DNA from: CAZGNZ01 sp964527215
Lineage (GTDB): Bacteria > Fidelibacterota > Marinisomatia > SCGC-AAA003-L08 > JACNLC01
DNA: 58,380 bases
Direction of reading: 5' to 3'
NCBI GenBank assembly: GCA_964527215.1
Contig: CAZGNZ010000028.1
Span: 1 to 58,380 of the forward strand
This document shows positions 16,503 to 26,181 of the stretch, in pieces; position 1 is the first letter of the stretch; each line of letters begins with the position of its first letter. The notes beneath the pieces were generated by a model. The model did not search any database and was not told the DNA's origin. It saw nothing but the letters and a program-made list of their open reading frames with translations. The translations under genes were made by a program, and so were the position numbers.

Positions 16503-19207
16503 TTCAATGTCCTTTTAACTTCTTTAAGTTCATAAAATTCAATTATATCACCTTCAATGAAATCATTGAATCCTTCAACGGCAATCCCGCATTCGAATCC
16601 TTCCTTGACTTCATTTGCATCGTCTTTGAACCTCTTCAGGGAGGTCAGTTTGCCTTCATGAATCTGTTCGTCGTTCCGCTTGATGCGCAGAAGGGCATTT
16701 CGAACCGCTTTTCCGCTCCTGACATAGGATCCGGCGATCACCTCGCGACGCCCAACCCGGAACAGTGTTCTCACTTCGGCCATTCCCAAAGCTTCTTCAA
16801 CGGTATCCGGACTCAGCAGGCCTTCAAGCGCCAGTTTTACTTCATTGACGGCTTCATAAATCACAGTGTAATGGCGAATTTCGACATCTTCAAGACGGGC
16901 CATGTTTTTGGCTTCCGCCGTGGTACTGACATGGAAAGCCAGAACAATGGCCTTTGAGGCAGCTGCCAGGGTAATGTCGGTTTCCGTGATCATTCCGACG
17001 GAGCGGTGAATGATATTTACAGCGACTTCTTTTGTTGACAGTGCCATCAGTGAATCGCTGAGAGCTTCAATTGATCCGTCCACATCACCCTTGATGATAA
17101 TATCAAGATTCTGTACCTGACCTTCGGCAATTTGTTTTCCGATCTGATCAAGTGTCAGGCGCCGGACGCGACGATGTTCAGCCTCTCTCTTCAGCTGTGA
17201 ACGCTGCAGAGTAATCCTTCGTGCTTCGCGTTCGTCATCATGAATGATAAAATCTTCACCGGCATTGGGTACTTCCGTAAATCCCAATACCTGAACCGGA
17301 TAACTGGGATATGCCTCTGCCAGACGCTGGTTGCGTTCGTTTTTCATATCCCGCACCCTGGAATACTGCGAACCGCAGATGAAGATGTCGCCTTTGTGCA
17401 GGGTTCCTTTCTGGATCAGCACGGTGGCAACCGCTCCCAGTCCTTTATCCAGACGGGATTCAATAACAGCACCCCTGGCAAGCGTATCTTTGTTGGCCTT
17501 CAGATCCAGCACTTCTGCTTCCAGCAGGATTTTTTCCATCAGTTCATCGATACCAAGTCCCGTTTTGGCAGAAATTTCAGCAGACTGATACTTTCCGCCC
17601 CAATCTTCAACGAGTATATTGCGCTCGGACAGCTCCCGCTTGATCTTGTCCACATTCGCAGCCGGCAGATCGACCTTGTTAATGGCGATCACAATAGGCA
17701 CATTGGCGGCTTTGGCATGGTCAAGGGCTTCCACGGTCTGCGGCATGATGCCGTCATCCGCAGCGATGATTACCACAACAATATCCGTCACCTGAGCCCC
17801 TCGTGCACGCATTGCAGTGAACGCGGCATGACCGGGAGTATCCAGGAAAGTAATCTGTTCGCCACCTTCGAGGGTTACCTGATAGGCACCAATATGCTGA
17901 GTGATGCCGCCGGATTCACCGGCCACAACGTTTGCTTTCCGGACATGGTCCAGCAGAGAAGTTTTCCCGTGATCCACATGTCCCATGATGGTTACAACCG
18001 GGGGACGCGGCGTAGCATTTTTCAAATCTTCTTCCGGTTCAGTGTGACTGATCAGTTCTTCGCCAACGTCAACGGCCGAGTCAACCTCAAAACCGAATTC
18101 GTCCGCGATCAGGATGATACTTTCCATGTCAAGCCGCTGATTGATGGTGACCATCATCCCATTCATCATGCATACTTTGATAATTTCTGAAGCATTGACA
18201 TTCATGGTCTGAGCCAATTCGTCAACGGTCGTAAACTCAGGAACTTTAATTTTGTTTGAGACTGCAGCAGGCAGTCCTTCCGTTTTTCGGTCAGTCTTTC
18301 GGTACTTCTTGCGAGAACTCTTTTTACCGAACTGCGGCAGAGGTGCTTTCATGGCAGCTTTCGCCTTGCTGTCACTTGCCTTCTGTTTTCCGGAACGGGA
18401 CTGATTCACTTTGTCCGCAATGGCAGATACATCGATTTTCTTCAGTTTGCGCGGCGGCTGTTTGCGCTCAGGCTGCGCTTTGGCGGCCGGTTTCCGGGAT
18501 GGTTTTGAGGGAGCAGCCCCTTTTCTCTGAGAGGGTTTCCCATCCTGTTTCGCAGCTTTTTTCGGCGGAACAGGCTTTACCGGCAGTGATACGGGAATTT
18601 TATCCACCTTTTCAGGTTCAGGCATGGGTTCAGGCTCTTTGACTGGTTCAGGACGGCTGATGATTTTCAGCTTACTTCCCTTCAGTTCAGGCTCTTCTTC
18701 TGTCTTTGCCTTTTGCTCCTTGGCAGCCTGTTCTTCAAGTTCCTTTCGTCTGGTTTCCTCCTGGACGAAGCGTTCCTTTTCTTCCGCTTCGCGCTTGGCT
18801 TCATCAGCTGCCCGCAGCGTTTCAAGTCTGTCCTGCTCCTTTGAAATGGAATCCTTCAGAGACTGATATTGACTTTCTTTTTCCTGCTCTCTCTTGATCG
18901 CATTTTCACGGGCCTGCTTGACATCTTCCGGATCTTGACTGCCGGTCTTGTCATCTCGCTTTATATCGGTTTTCCGCCGTGTATCGACAACCGCCTTCCG
19001 TGCCTGTTCTTTCCGGAATCGGTCAATTGACATTTTTTCTTTGGAAAATTCGCCAAGAATTTTTTCATACAGCTCAAATTCAATAGGAGCATTGGGACTG
19101 GAAACTGATATCCCTTCTTCACAAAGATATTCGATTATATCTTTATGAGATATGTTCAATTCTTTTGCAATCTGGAATATTCTTTTTTTGGATGAACCTT
19201 CTGCCAT
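16499..19207 (-). CDS. infB: Translation initiation factor IF-2
   Basis: A 902-residue IF-2. The N-terminal IF2_N helix-bundle (IFQIAKELNISHKDIIEYL) is followed by a long charged, low-complexity linker (~60-320) rich in Lys, Glu, Pro and Ala, and a second IF2_N copy near 325-375. The GTPase domain starts near residue 405 with GHVDHGKTSLLD, DTPGHAAF and NKVDLP. Beta-barrel domains II and IV and the fMet-tRNA-binding C-terminus follow. It positions initiator tRNA on the 30S subunit and promotes subunit joining. It begins 4 bases after the nusA stop and ends overlapping rbfA. Confidence 0.98.
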   Translation of the reverse strand: MAEGSSKKRIFQIAKELNISHKDIIEYLCEEGISVSSPNAPIEFELYEKILGEFSKEKMSIDRFRKEQARKAVVDTRRKTDIKRDDKTGSQDPEDVKQARENAIKREQEKESQYQSLKDSISKEQDRLETLRAADEAKREAEEKERFVQEETRRKELEEQAAKEQKAKTEEEPELKGSKLKIISRPEPVKEPEPMPEPEKVDKIPVSLPVKPVPPKKAAKQDGKPSQRKGAAPSKPSRKPAAKAQPERKQPPRKLKKIDVSAIADKVNQSRSGKQKASDSKAKAAMKAPLPQFGKKSSRKKYRKTDRKTEGLPAAVSNKIKVPEFTTVDELAQTMNVNASEIIKVCMMNGMMVTINQRLDMESIILIADEFGFEVDSAVDVGEELISHTEPEEDLKNATPRPPVVTIMGHVDHGKTSLLDHVRKANVVAGESGGITQHIGAYQVTLEGGEQITFLDTPGHAAFTAMRARGAQVTDIVVVIIAADDGIMPQTVEALDHAKAANVPIVIAINKVDLPAANVDKIKRELSERNILVEDWGGKYQSAEISAKTGLGIDELMEKILLEAEVLDLKANKDTLARGAVIESRLDKGLGAVATVLIQKGTLHKGDIFICGSQYSRVRDMKNERNQRLAEAYPSYPVQVLGFTEVPNAGEDFIIHDDEREARRITLQRSQLKREAEHRRVRRLTLDQIGKQIAEGQVQNLDIIIKGDVDGSIEALSDSLMALSTKEVAVNIIHRSVGMITETDITLAAASKAIVLAFHVSTTAEAKNMARLEDVEIRHYTVIYEAVNEVKLALEGLLSPDTVEEALGMAEVRTLFRVGRREVIAGSYVRSGKAVRNALLRIKRNDEQIHEGKLTSLKRFKDDANEVKEGFECGIAVEGFNDFIEGDIIEFYELKEVKRTLK
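16500..16516 (-). promoter_or_regulatory. Ribosome site and ATA start of rbfA
   Basis: On the minus strand AAAAGGA (16516-16510), spacer CATTGAA, then ATA (16502-16500), whose last two bases are the first two of the infB TAA stop. The strong site at ideal spacing is what places the rbfA start here rather than at the internal ATG 138 bp further on. Confidence 0.6.
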
Positions 19208-19211
19208 TCAG

Positions 19212-20519
19212 TTACTCGACCGTTTCCTTATCTTCTGATTCAGAATTTTCAGAGGTTTGCATATCTTTCTTCCGGGATTCAAGCAATGCTTCCCGTTCAA
19301 GAATAAAATTAGAGATTTTTTCGATGGTCTTGTCACCAAATCCCTTGAGATTCAATAACTCATTGTGATCTGCATCCAGGAAATCCTCACCGGAATGGAT
19401 GTTGATCCTATCAAGTTCTTCCAACTGCGCCTGAGTAATGCCCGGGATTTCATCCAGGTACACAATTTTCTTTTTTGTACCCTCGTAATCCGATTTTTTC
19501 ACGGCATCAATGGTATAGCCTGTCACATCAGAAGCAAGTTTGATATTCTGCCCGTTTTTCCCAATTGCAATGGGCAGTTCTTCATCTTCGAAAACAGCCA
19601 CTACATAGGGACGGTCTTCGTCAATATAAAGCTGAATCGGTTTTGCCGGTGCAAGTGCACGCGTAATCAGGATTTCCGGTTGTTTGCTGTAATTGATGAT
19701 ATCAATTTTTTCCCCGTTCAGCTCACGGACAATAGCTTGAATCCGGCTGCCGCGCATACCCACACAGGCACCAACAGCATCAACCCGTTTATCGGACGAA
19801 TACACAATCACTTTGCTGCGATCACCCGCAACCCGGGAAACGGCACGAACCTCGATTATTTCCTCTTCAATTTCCGGCACTTCCATTTCAAGCAGTCGCT
19901 TGAGAAACAAATTATCTGAACGGGAAAGAACAATTTCAGGCCCCTTGGGCGTCCACTCGACACTCTTGATAACCCCGCGAATCGTCTGTCCCCGCCGAAA
20001 GCGGTCATTTTCCATCTGCTCTTTCATGGGCAGTGCAAACTCGGTCCGGTCAATATTAATAAACACGGTGCTGCGCTGAATCTGATGCACATAGCCAGTT
20101 GCGATTTCACCCACACGCTGACTGTATTCATCATAGACGGATTCTTTTTCAATATCCCGTATTCGCTGAGACAGCTGCTGCTTGGCAAGATTGATCAGCC
20201 GGCGTCCGAAATGGTTTGGATCCAGTACCTTGATGAAAGGATCTCCAATTTCCAGATCAGGCTCTTCCTGCTGCGCTTCTTCCAGGCAGATTTCAGTAAT
20301 TGGATCCATTACTTCGTCCACTACTTCCATCTCCTGATAAATTTCAATCTCTCCACGCTCCATATTGACAATCACACTGAAATTTTCAGCTTCTTCGCCA
20401 TACCGCTTGTGAATCAGCGTCATGAACAATTCTTCAATGATTGTACCCAGGTTGGTTCGATCAATACTTTTTTCACGAGCCACTGAGGTAAAGGCTTCAA
20501 TTAGTTCTTTGTTAATCAA
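19212..20519 (-). CDS. nusA: Transcription termination/antitermination factor NusA
   Basis: A 435-residue protein with an N-terminal RNA-polymerase-binding domain (~1-130), an S1 domain (~135-205) and two KH domains. KH1 contains VGACVGMRGSRIQAIVREL and KH2 contains PIAIGKNGQNIKLASDVTG. A C-terminal helix-hairpin-helix region (NLKGFGDKTIEKISNFIL) replaces the acidic repeats of E. coli NusA. The start is TTG at 20519, with AAAAGGACAGG upstream. RimP, which normally precedes nusA, is not encoded upstream; a TPR membrane protein is there instead. NusA modulates pausing, termination and rRNA antitermination. Confidence 0.97.
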   Translation of the reverse strand: MINKELIEAFTSVAREKSIDRTNLGTIIEELFMTLIHKRYGEEAENFSVIVNMERGEIEIYQEMEVVDEVMDPITEICLEEAQQEEPDLEIGDPFIKVLDPNHFGRRLINLAKQQLSQRIRDIEKESVYDEYSQRVGEIATGYVHQIQRSTVFINIDRTEFALPMKEQMENDRFRRGQTIRGVIKSVEWTPKGPEIVLSRSDNLFLKRLLEMEVPEIEEEIIEVRAVSRVAGDRSKVIVYSSDKRVDAVGACVGMRGSRIQAIVRELNGEKIDIINYSKQPEILITRALAPAKPIQLYIDEDRPYVVAVFEDEELPIAIGKNGQNIKLASDVTGYTIDAVKKSDYEGTKKKIVYLDEIPGITQAQLEELDRINIHSGEDFLDADHNELLNLKGFGDKTIEKISNFILEREALLESRKKDMQTSENSESEDKETVE

Positions 20520-20564
20520 TGAACCTGTCCTTTTAATTCATCCAAAATTTCGTTTATATAGCGA

Positions 20565-20589
20565 GAAAGTGGGTTTTCGGCCCACTTTC
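20565..20589. repeat. Perfect 9-bp hairpin in the nusA leader
   Basis: GAAAGTGGG / CCCACTTTC with a 7-base loop, 45 bp upstream of nusA and 52 bp downstream of the TPR gene on the same strand. No T-run follows, so it is a weak terminator at best. It could instead be a leader hairpin for nusA or a processing site. Confidence 0.5.
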
Positions 20590-20640
20590 AATCACATAAT
20601 ATTAAAAGAAATTTAATTTAATTCCAAGTATATTCTTGAC

Positions 20641-21303
20641 TTATTTCAAATGAAATTTGGCTTCGGCTTTCAGGTCTTCCGCTTCATTTTTGATATTGTA
20701 CTTGATATCGTCTTTGGCCAGCAGAATGTCAGCGCTGGTTACAACATCCTGATATTTTCCGGCTGCCAGATATGCCCGCAGAATTCCCAGCTTGAAACCA
20801 TCAGAAATACTCGGAATGTCATGGATACCGGAAGCGGATTTGTAATGCCGGATCGCCTCATCGTAGTTACCCGCATCCAGAGCCAGGTGCCCTTTCATGC
20901 CGGCTGCTGAGTGACGGATAACAGGGTCTTTACTGCTTTCGAGTTTTTCAATACTTTCACTCATCAGCTCGGTATCGCCGTTTTTGAATGCTTCCTGAAG
21001 CAAGTACAGCCGGGCGTATTCCGCCGACTTTGTGCTGCTGAAATGGTCAACCACATTCTGAAATTCCAGCAGTGCAATTTCAGTCTGTCCGTCAATAAAT
21101 AAATTCTGTGCTTTTCCAAACGCCTGATTGGCTTCCAGTTCTTTGCTTCGCAGTGAATTGGAAAACCACCCGGCTGCAATGATGATAACTACCAGAGTAA
21201 CAGCAACCTGAATGCATCTTTCTTTGTTGCAGCTGATGAATTCCACTAACTTGGCAATGGACTCTCGAACCGGATCGTGTTTGAATTCTTCTTTCTTGGC
21301 CAT
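20641..21303 (-). CDS. Membrane-anchored tetratricopeptide protein (YfgM/TPR_21-like)
   Basis: A 220-residue protein with one N-terminal transmembrane helix (IQVAVTLVVIIIAAGWF, residues ~32-48) followed by helical repeats. TPR-like units are seen at ~58-90 (GKAQNLFIDGQTEIALLEFQ), ~125-160 (GHLALDAGNYDEAIRHYKSA) and ~170-200 (LRAYLAAGKYQDVVTSAD). Length and layout match YfgM-type ancillary proteins of the Sec translocon, but that is inference. It sits between tRNA-Arg and nusA on the same strand, where rimP would be expected. A good AAAGGA site precedes the ATG. Confidence 0.8.
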   Translation of the reverse strand: MAKKEEFKHDPVRESIAKLVEFISCNKERCIQVAVTLVVIIIAAGWFSNSLRSKELEANQAFGKAQNLFIDGQTEIALLEFQNVVDHFSSTKSAEYARLYLLQEAFKNGDTELMSESIEKLESSKDPVIRHSAAGMKGHLALDAGNYDEAIRHYKSASGIHDIPSISDGFKLGILRAYLAAGKYQDVVTSADILLAKDDIKYNIKNEAEDLKAEAKFHLK

Positions 21304-21327
21304 TCTGTTTCCTTTAAGTGATGTGTG

Positions 21328-21401
21328 TACCCTCGTCCGGAATCGAACCGGAAACCTTTCACTTAGGAGGCGAATGCTCTATCCTATTGAGCTACGAGGG
21401 C
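21328..21401 (-). tRNA. tRNA-Arg (anticodon CCT)
   Basis: A 74-nt cloverleaf on the minus strand. The acceptor is GCCCTCG with CGAGGGT, so the first pair is G-U, plus discriminator A. The anticodon loop CTCCTAA gives CCT for AGG codons, in stem TTCGC/GTGAA with wobble pairing. The T-arm is CCGGTTCGATTCCGG. No CCA is encoded. It lies 24 bp upstream of the TPR gene and probably shares its transcript. Confidence 0.93.
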
Positions 21402-21967
21402 ACGTAATTCTCAATTCTTATAAAAAAATCAGCAATAAAATTATCTTGAATGCAATCTGTTAAACAATAGTGAAAATAAGAATTACGGTGAACAAACTTG
21501 AAAGCGGGCATTCCTTGAACCGGAGTTGATCCGTATCTTTAACAAGAATATCTATGTGTAAAATGATTCGCATATTCCGGACAGTAATATATCTGGTCGG
21601 TTCTGCGCCGTTCGTCATGAGATGGATTTTCTATTACGCTCGATATCTATCTCATCGTCCTGCCCTGCACAATGTTGCTCAAATCTCTTCGCAAGCCTTG
21701 CATAATCAACCAGCTTCACCAGCTCATTACGAAGTCTCATGAAGTATTCGGGCTACCTCATCAGTGCAATGATACGCAAAATAATTCTGAAAACTCACCG
21801 GAAACTGAGCATGGCTGCTGCTCTTTCTGCATCAGCACTTTGTCATCAACTTTTCACAAACTCTCGTGAATCAATCAGGCTGAATGATTATCAGTGGATT
21901 TTGAACAAATTAAACGATCTGATCAACAGTGCGGAAAGCTTTGAGTGCTTTTAAAGATATCCCCGGT
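21402..21967. other. Non-coding stretch with possible decayed reading frames (566 bp)
   Basis: No intact gene. Several short frames occur on both strands. A minus-strand stretch from about 21740 to 21618 reads as a 41-codon helical peptide (starting MRLRNELVKLVDYARLAKRF). A plus-strand frame at 21739-21954 (ending NDYQWILNKLNDLINSAES) also looks helical. Neither has a clear ribosome site or a family match I recognise. They may be remnants of a small helical-bundle gene broken by frameshifts. Confidence 0.3.
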
Positions 21968-24064
21968 CTATCGGATCAACAGAATTTTGCTGGTTCTGGT
22001 TCGTCCGCCAACTTCTTCTGATACCAGATACAAACCGGAAGGTACGGCATTTTCATGGCGGTCCCGGCCGCCCCATGTGACAGTAAATGGTTCGCTGCCG
22101 CTTGGCCAGTCATTGTAAACTGTCCTGATATGCTGCCCCAAAATATTATAAATACTTATTTTCGCCGGATATCCGACTTCCGGAAGGATTTCAAACTGCA
22201 CCAAATCGGATTCAGCCAGGTTAAATGGGTTGGGATAAGTCGGTAAAACACTGGTGGGCTCCGGCAGAATTGTGACCAGGTCCGTATCGGCAGTATTCAG
22301 CCTGATCATCCAGTTCCCGGTCAGACTGCTGCCGCCGATTGACAGACTTGTCAGCGGCTGATAAGCACTTTGTCCGTACACATAAAAGGATTGGCTGTTT
22401 GACTGACCCGAATGATTGTCAGGAAAATAACTGCTGTAAGCCATGGAATTGTCGCCCAGTTCAATATCCACATAAACGTCTTCATCCTCAGCAATGAGAG
22501 TGCTTTCTGTCAGTTCAACCTCGGTCCATCCCAGCCCCAGCGGCTGGCAGATTTCCTTTTCAAACAGGGTAACCCCAGACTGACTTCCCTCTTTCAGTTT
22601 GATCGTAACAGATTCTTCACCGCCGCACATAAAGGAAACCTGAGTGAGTACGGCCTGTCCTTCGACAGAAAACCGGTTGATGGTCCTGTCCGGACCGGTA
22701 ATTGGAAAAAGGATATCATCATTGTCGTACTGATACGACCTGTACTCTGTCGTGCGCTCCAACGTGGCAACAACATCCACCTCGCGGGGTGATTCCAGAT
22801 GAAATGCCCTGGTGTAGATGAGTGGATGGGAAAGGGAGTCAAGTATCCACACACCGGGATCATCTGTCTGGATAAAGGTTTGATCAGCGATATCCCATAA
22901 AAATCCCGACCCCTGATCATTCATTTCAATCACTTCATTTTTCGGGACTAGTCCGGGAATATACACATGATAAATGGAATACTGCTTGACACTGCTGCCC
23001 GCCGTGATCCGGGGCTCTCCGCTGCCGTCTGAAATTGATGCTTCCATACTGAACTGGGGATGGACTCCATACACGCAGTTCAGAGACGGAAAGCTGCCGG
23101 AAACAGCGGCCTGTACGAAATCATCGAAAAAATCGTTGAATGCCGCTTCTCCGCCCAGATAATTCATCAGGGACTGAATTCTCCTGTCCTGATCCTGAAA
23201 GATGAAAGCCACACCATCCAAACCGTACACCTCATAAAAATATTGGATGAAAAGTGCTGACTTGGCATAATACTCCAATCCGCCGCTTTCCCATAAGTCC
23301 ACACCGATGGATGTGTCATTCAGGTATGGCCCGTATTTACGGTGGCCGATACCCAATAAGGCCGGTGTGAGATCAGCCAAGCCTTCATCCAGCCAGGGAT
23401 TGTAGGAAGGGGTATCAAATCCTTCATACGGATCGGAAGCGTAGTGCAAAAGGTGCTGGTATTCATGCGCCAGAGTGTATACGGCCTCATTGGACAGCTC
23501 GGACGTCATCTGAACCTGCTCGCAGTCCAGGTATACGATATCCATCTGGTTAGATCCCGCATTCGTGGTTTGGTCATGGGGATCAAAATAACCGGCAACA
23601 TAATTCCCGCCGCTGAAATTATCCCTCACATCCAGCAGAAGGATATTCGTAATGCCGCTCCCGTCCATGTTAGGCGGAGGTCCAAGCATCCACTCTGCGC
23701 TGGTTTTGATTCCGTAAGTCAATTCATCCATGACAGCGTTTGGCGTTGAATGATTAAAGGCCTGACTCAGCTGATTCAAAACGCCGTTTGATACCTTCCC
23801 GGAATTCCACTGCGCATCCTCAACATAAATTCGGCTGTCAGCGGTTTCATCAACCAGATAAAAGCAGAGCTGCTCGAACGTCTGGCTGCTGGATTCCACA
23901 TTGGATCTGACGTACATCAGCGTTCCGTCATTGCATTCGTCAGCCGCCCTGTACAGTACCGGATATTCCACAGGCGGCAGCGTATGGGTCAGTCCGCACA
24001 GTCCGGTGCCGGTCTCCGCTTGTATCAATGTAAAGAGCAAAAGCACTGCAGTAATTCTAATCAC
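21968..24064 (-). CDS. Secreted zinc metallopeptidase with C-terminal sorting domain
   Basis: About 698 residues from GTG at 24064 (a further in-frame GTG at 24085 is less likely). The chosen start gives an immediate signal peptide (IRITAVLLLFTLIQAETG) and overlaps the gpsA stop by a few bases. The zincin motif HEYQHLLHY lies near residue 197, with the downstream WLDEGLADL Glu, as in M30-like (hyicolysin-like) peptidases. A beta-rich middle region follows. The last ~90 residues are a type-IX-secretion/FlgD-like domain (YPNPFN, ISIYNILGQHIR, VPSGLYLVSEE, SKILLIR). Inferred: an extracellular or surface protease exported across the outer membrane. Its overlap with gpsA suggests co-transcription without functional link. 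Confidence 0.82.
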   Translation of the reverse strand: MIRITAVLLLFTLIQAETGTGLCGLTHTLPPVEYPVLYRAADECNDGTLMYVRSNVESSSQTFEQLCFYLVDETADSRIYVEDAQWNSGKVSNGVLNQLSQAFNHSTPNAVMDELTYGIKTSAEWMLGPPPNMDGSGITNILLLDVRDNFSGGNYVAGYFDPHDQTTNAGSNQMDIVYLDCEQVQMTSELSNEAVYTLAHEYQHLLHYASDPYEGFDTPSYNPWLDEGLADLTPALLGIGHRKYGPYLNDTSIGVDLWESGGLEYYAKSALFIQYFYEVYGLDGVAFIFQDQDRRIQSLMNYLGGEAAFNDFFDDFVQAAVSGSFPSLNCVYGVHPQFSMEASISDGSGEPRITAGSSVKQYSIYHVYIPGLVPKNEVIEMNDQGSGFLWDIADQTFIQTDDPGVWILDSLSHPLIYTRAFHLESPREVDVVATLERTTEYRSYQYDNDDILFPITGPDRTINRFSVEGQAVLTQVSFMCGGEESVTIKLKEGSQSGVTLFEKEICQPLGLGWTEVELTESTLIAEDEDVYVDIELGDNSMAYSSYFPDNHSGQSNSQSFYVYGQSAYQPLTSLSIGGSSLTGNWMIRLNTADTDLVTILPEPTSVLPTYPNPFNLAESDLVQFEILPEVGYPAKISIYNILGQHIRTVYNDWPSGSEPFTVTWGGRDRHENAVPSGLYLVSEEVGGRTRTSKILLIR

Positions 24065-25049
24065 GATGTTCGTCCACAAGTTCACGGTTCATTAATTCAG
24101 TAATGGCTTTGCGGGGATTTTTCTCGTTGAACAGAATTTCATGCACCTGTTCGCAGATAGGCATCTCAATACTCATTTTGCGGGAGAGATCATGTATTGA
24201 CTGTGTTGTACGTACGCCTTCCGCCACCATATTCATTTCAGAAAGAACTTTGCTTAACGTAAAGCCTTCGCCAATTCTTTTTCCGACAAATCGGTTTCGA
24301 CTTAACGTTGAGTTGGCCGTCACCACCAGATCCCCCACTCCGCTGAGGCCGGCAAATGTTTCCTTTTTGGCTCCCTGGCCCAGACCCAGCCGTGTCATTT
24401 CTGCCAGTCCGCGTGTGATGAGAGCGGCCATTGTATTGTCCCCAAAACCTATACCGTCGCAAATCCCCGCAGCGATGGCAATAACGTTTTTTACCGCTCC
24501 GCACAATTCTGCTCCGACGACATCGTCATGGGCATACACTCTGAAATATCCCGCATTAAACACCATCTGCAGTTCTCTGGCCAGCGAAATATTGGATGAA
24601 GCGCACGTGACTGCTGTGGGAAGCCCGAGGGCCACTTCCTCGGCATGACTCGGACCGGACAGGATGGCAATCCTTTCAAAATCTATTCGGCGCGAGTGAT
24701 GAATAACCTCAGACATTCGGCACAGTGTCCCGTTTTCAATTCCTTTCGAGGCGGATACTACCGGAATCCCGTCCGGAATATCAGGATAATTCTCGATAGT
24801 TGGGCGCACTACCTGGCTGGGCACTACGATCAGTATCAAATCCGGCCGGGGCATATCATCCAGCTGGTAGATGATGTTTATCGCTTTATTCATTTTGAAT
24901 TTGGGCAGATTCGGGTGCAGCCGGGTTGATTCCAGATTTTTCAGCAGCTCCTGATTGATATCCCAGATATTCACATTCAAATCATTCTCCGCCACTACCT
25001 GGGCCAGTGCGGCCCCCCAGGTTCCGGCACCCAATACAGTAATATTCAT
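24057..25049 (-). CDS. gpsA: NAD(P)-dependent glycerol-3-phosphate dehydrogenase
   Basis: A 330-residue enzyme of family length. The N-terminal Rossmann motif GAGTWGAALAQ starts at residue 6. ASKGIENG and the catalytic Lys in ELCGAVKNVIAIAAGI follow, then GLGQGAKKETFAGLSGVGDL in the C-terminal helical domain. It reduces dihydroxyacetone phosphate to sn-glycerol-3-phosphate for phospholipid synthesis. The start overlaps the purM stop as ATGA, and its own end overlaps the metallopeptidase start, so the three genes form one translationally coupled unit. Confidence 0.97.
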   Translation of the reverse strand: MNITVLGAGTWGAALAQVVAENDLNVNIWDINQELLKNLESTRLHPNLPKFKMNKAINIIYQLDDMPRPDLILIVVPSQVVRPTIENYPDIPDGIPVVSASKGIENGTLCRMSEVIHHSRRIDFERIAILSGPSHAEEVALGLPTAVTCASSNISLARELQMVFNAGYFRVYAHDDVVGAELCGAVKNVIAIAAGICDGIGFGDNTMAALITRGLAEMTRLGLGQGAKKETFAGLSGVGDLVVTANSTLSRNRFVGKRIGEGFTLSKVLSEMNMVAEGVRTTQSIHDLSRKMSIEMPICEQVHEILFNEKNPRKAITELMNRELVDEHRD

Positions 25050-26056
25050 TTATCAGCTCCAATCGTTCCAAGAATAGTGTAGGGCTCATGAAGGGCTTCC
25101 AGATGTCCTTCAAGTATCGACAGGGCATCCGGCCGAATGATCAACACAAGACCGATTCCAAGGTTAAACGTTCTGCGCATATCCGACAGGGGCACACCTC
25201 CCAGTTTTTGAATGAGGCGGAACACCGGCGGCCACTCCCAGGCATCCCAGTCTATATTCAGAGTCTGATCCTTTTCGATCACCCTGCGGGTATTGCCTTC
25301 CAGTCCACCTCCCGTAATATGACTGATGCCGACCAGCCATTCGGACGGGATCAGATCGGCTGCTGTTTTCAGGTAGGAACGATGAATTTTAAGCAGCTCT
25401 TCTCCGACAGAACATCCCAATTCGTCCACTACATCATCGACTGAAAAAGCTTCAAGCAATACTTTACGTGCAAGGGAATAACCATTTGTATGCAGGCCGG
25501 TTGAAGGAAGACCGACGAGAATATCATTCGGCTGTGTCTGACGGTTGGGCAATATATTGTTTTTTTCCACAACTCCAATAATTGTACCTGACAGATCATA
25601 TTCCCCGTCCTGATAGAATCCCGGCATTTCAGCAGTTTCTCCGCCGATCAGGGCACAGTGGTTTTCTCCGCATGCTTTTGCAAGTCCGGTGACGACATCC
25701 TCAAAAACACCAGGGTCAAGTCTGCCTGCCCCAAAATAATCAAGGAAAAACAGTGGATTGGCGCCCACAGCCAGAATATCGTTTGTACAGTGATTTACCA
25801 GACATTGTCCGATTGTATCATGCCTGCCGGTTAAAAAAGCCAGTTTCAATTTGGTGCCGACCCCGTCTGCGCTTGATACCAAAACCGGCTCGTTGTATCT
25901 GCCGGCATCGAACTGAAAACACCCGCCAAATGAACCCAGATCGGTGAGCACTTCCGGCCCAAACGTTGCCTTGACTTTCGATTTGATTCTTTTGACGGCT
26001 TCTTCGCCTGCGCTGATATCGACACCCGCATCTTTATATGTTATTCCCACATTCAT
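25046..26056 (-). CDS. purM: Phosphoribosylformylglycinamidine cyclo-ligase (AIR synthetase)
   Basis: A 336-residue PurM with the N-terminal ITYKDAGVDISAGEEAV and SADGVGTKLKLAF. NHCTNDILAVGANPLFFLDY and GGETAEMPGFY follow, the last in the ATP-binding region. It carries out the fifth step of purine synthesis, ATP-dependent closure of FGAM to AIR. A clear AAGAAGGG site precedes the ATG at 26056. No other purine gene is in the window. It ends in an ATGA overlap with gpsA. Confidence 0.97.
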   Translation of the reverse strand: MNVGITYKDAGVDISAGEEAVKRIKSKVKATFGPEVLTDLGSFGGCFQFDAGRYNEPVLVSSADGVGTKLKLAFLTGRHDTIGQCLVNHCTNDILAVGANPLFFLDYFGAGRLDPGVFEDVVTGLAKACGENHCALIGGETAEMPGFYQDGEYDLSGTIIGVVEKNNILPNRQTQPNDILVGLPSTGLHTNGYSLARKVLLEAFSVDDVVDELGCSVGEELLKIHRSYLKTAADLIPSEWLVGISHITGGGLEGNTRRVIEKDQTLNIDWDAWEWPPVFRLIQKLGGVPLSDMRRTFNLGIGLVLIIRPDALSILEGHLEALHEPYTILGTIGADK

Positions 26057-26181
26057 ACCCTTCTTATGTTTAAATCCTTCCCAGGTTCAGGTGCCGGCTT
26101 GAGTGGTTTGGTCCCGGTTGAATCGGGAAAGTGAATTCCATTCACGATGTTCAGATAGGCTGTCCTGCATTTACGCCAAAT

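Noticed and set aside
21554..21954. Transposase remnant in the gap after tRNA-Arg
   Set aside because: No catalytic motif, inverted repeats or target duplication visible; only short helical peptides.
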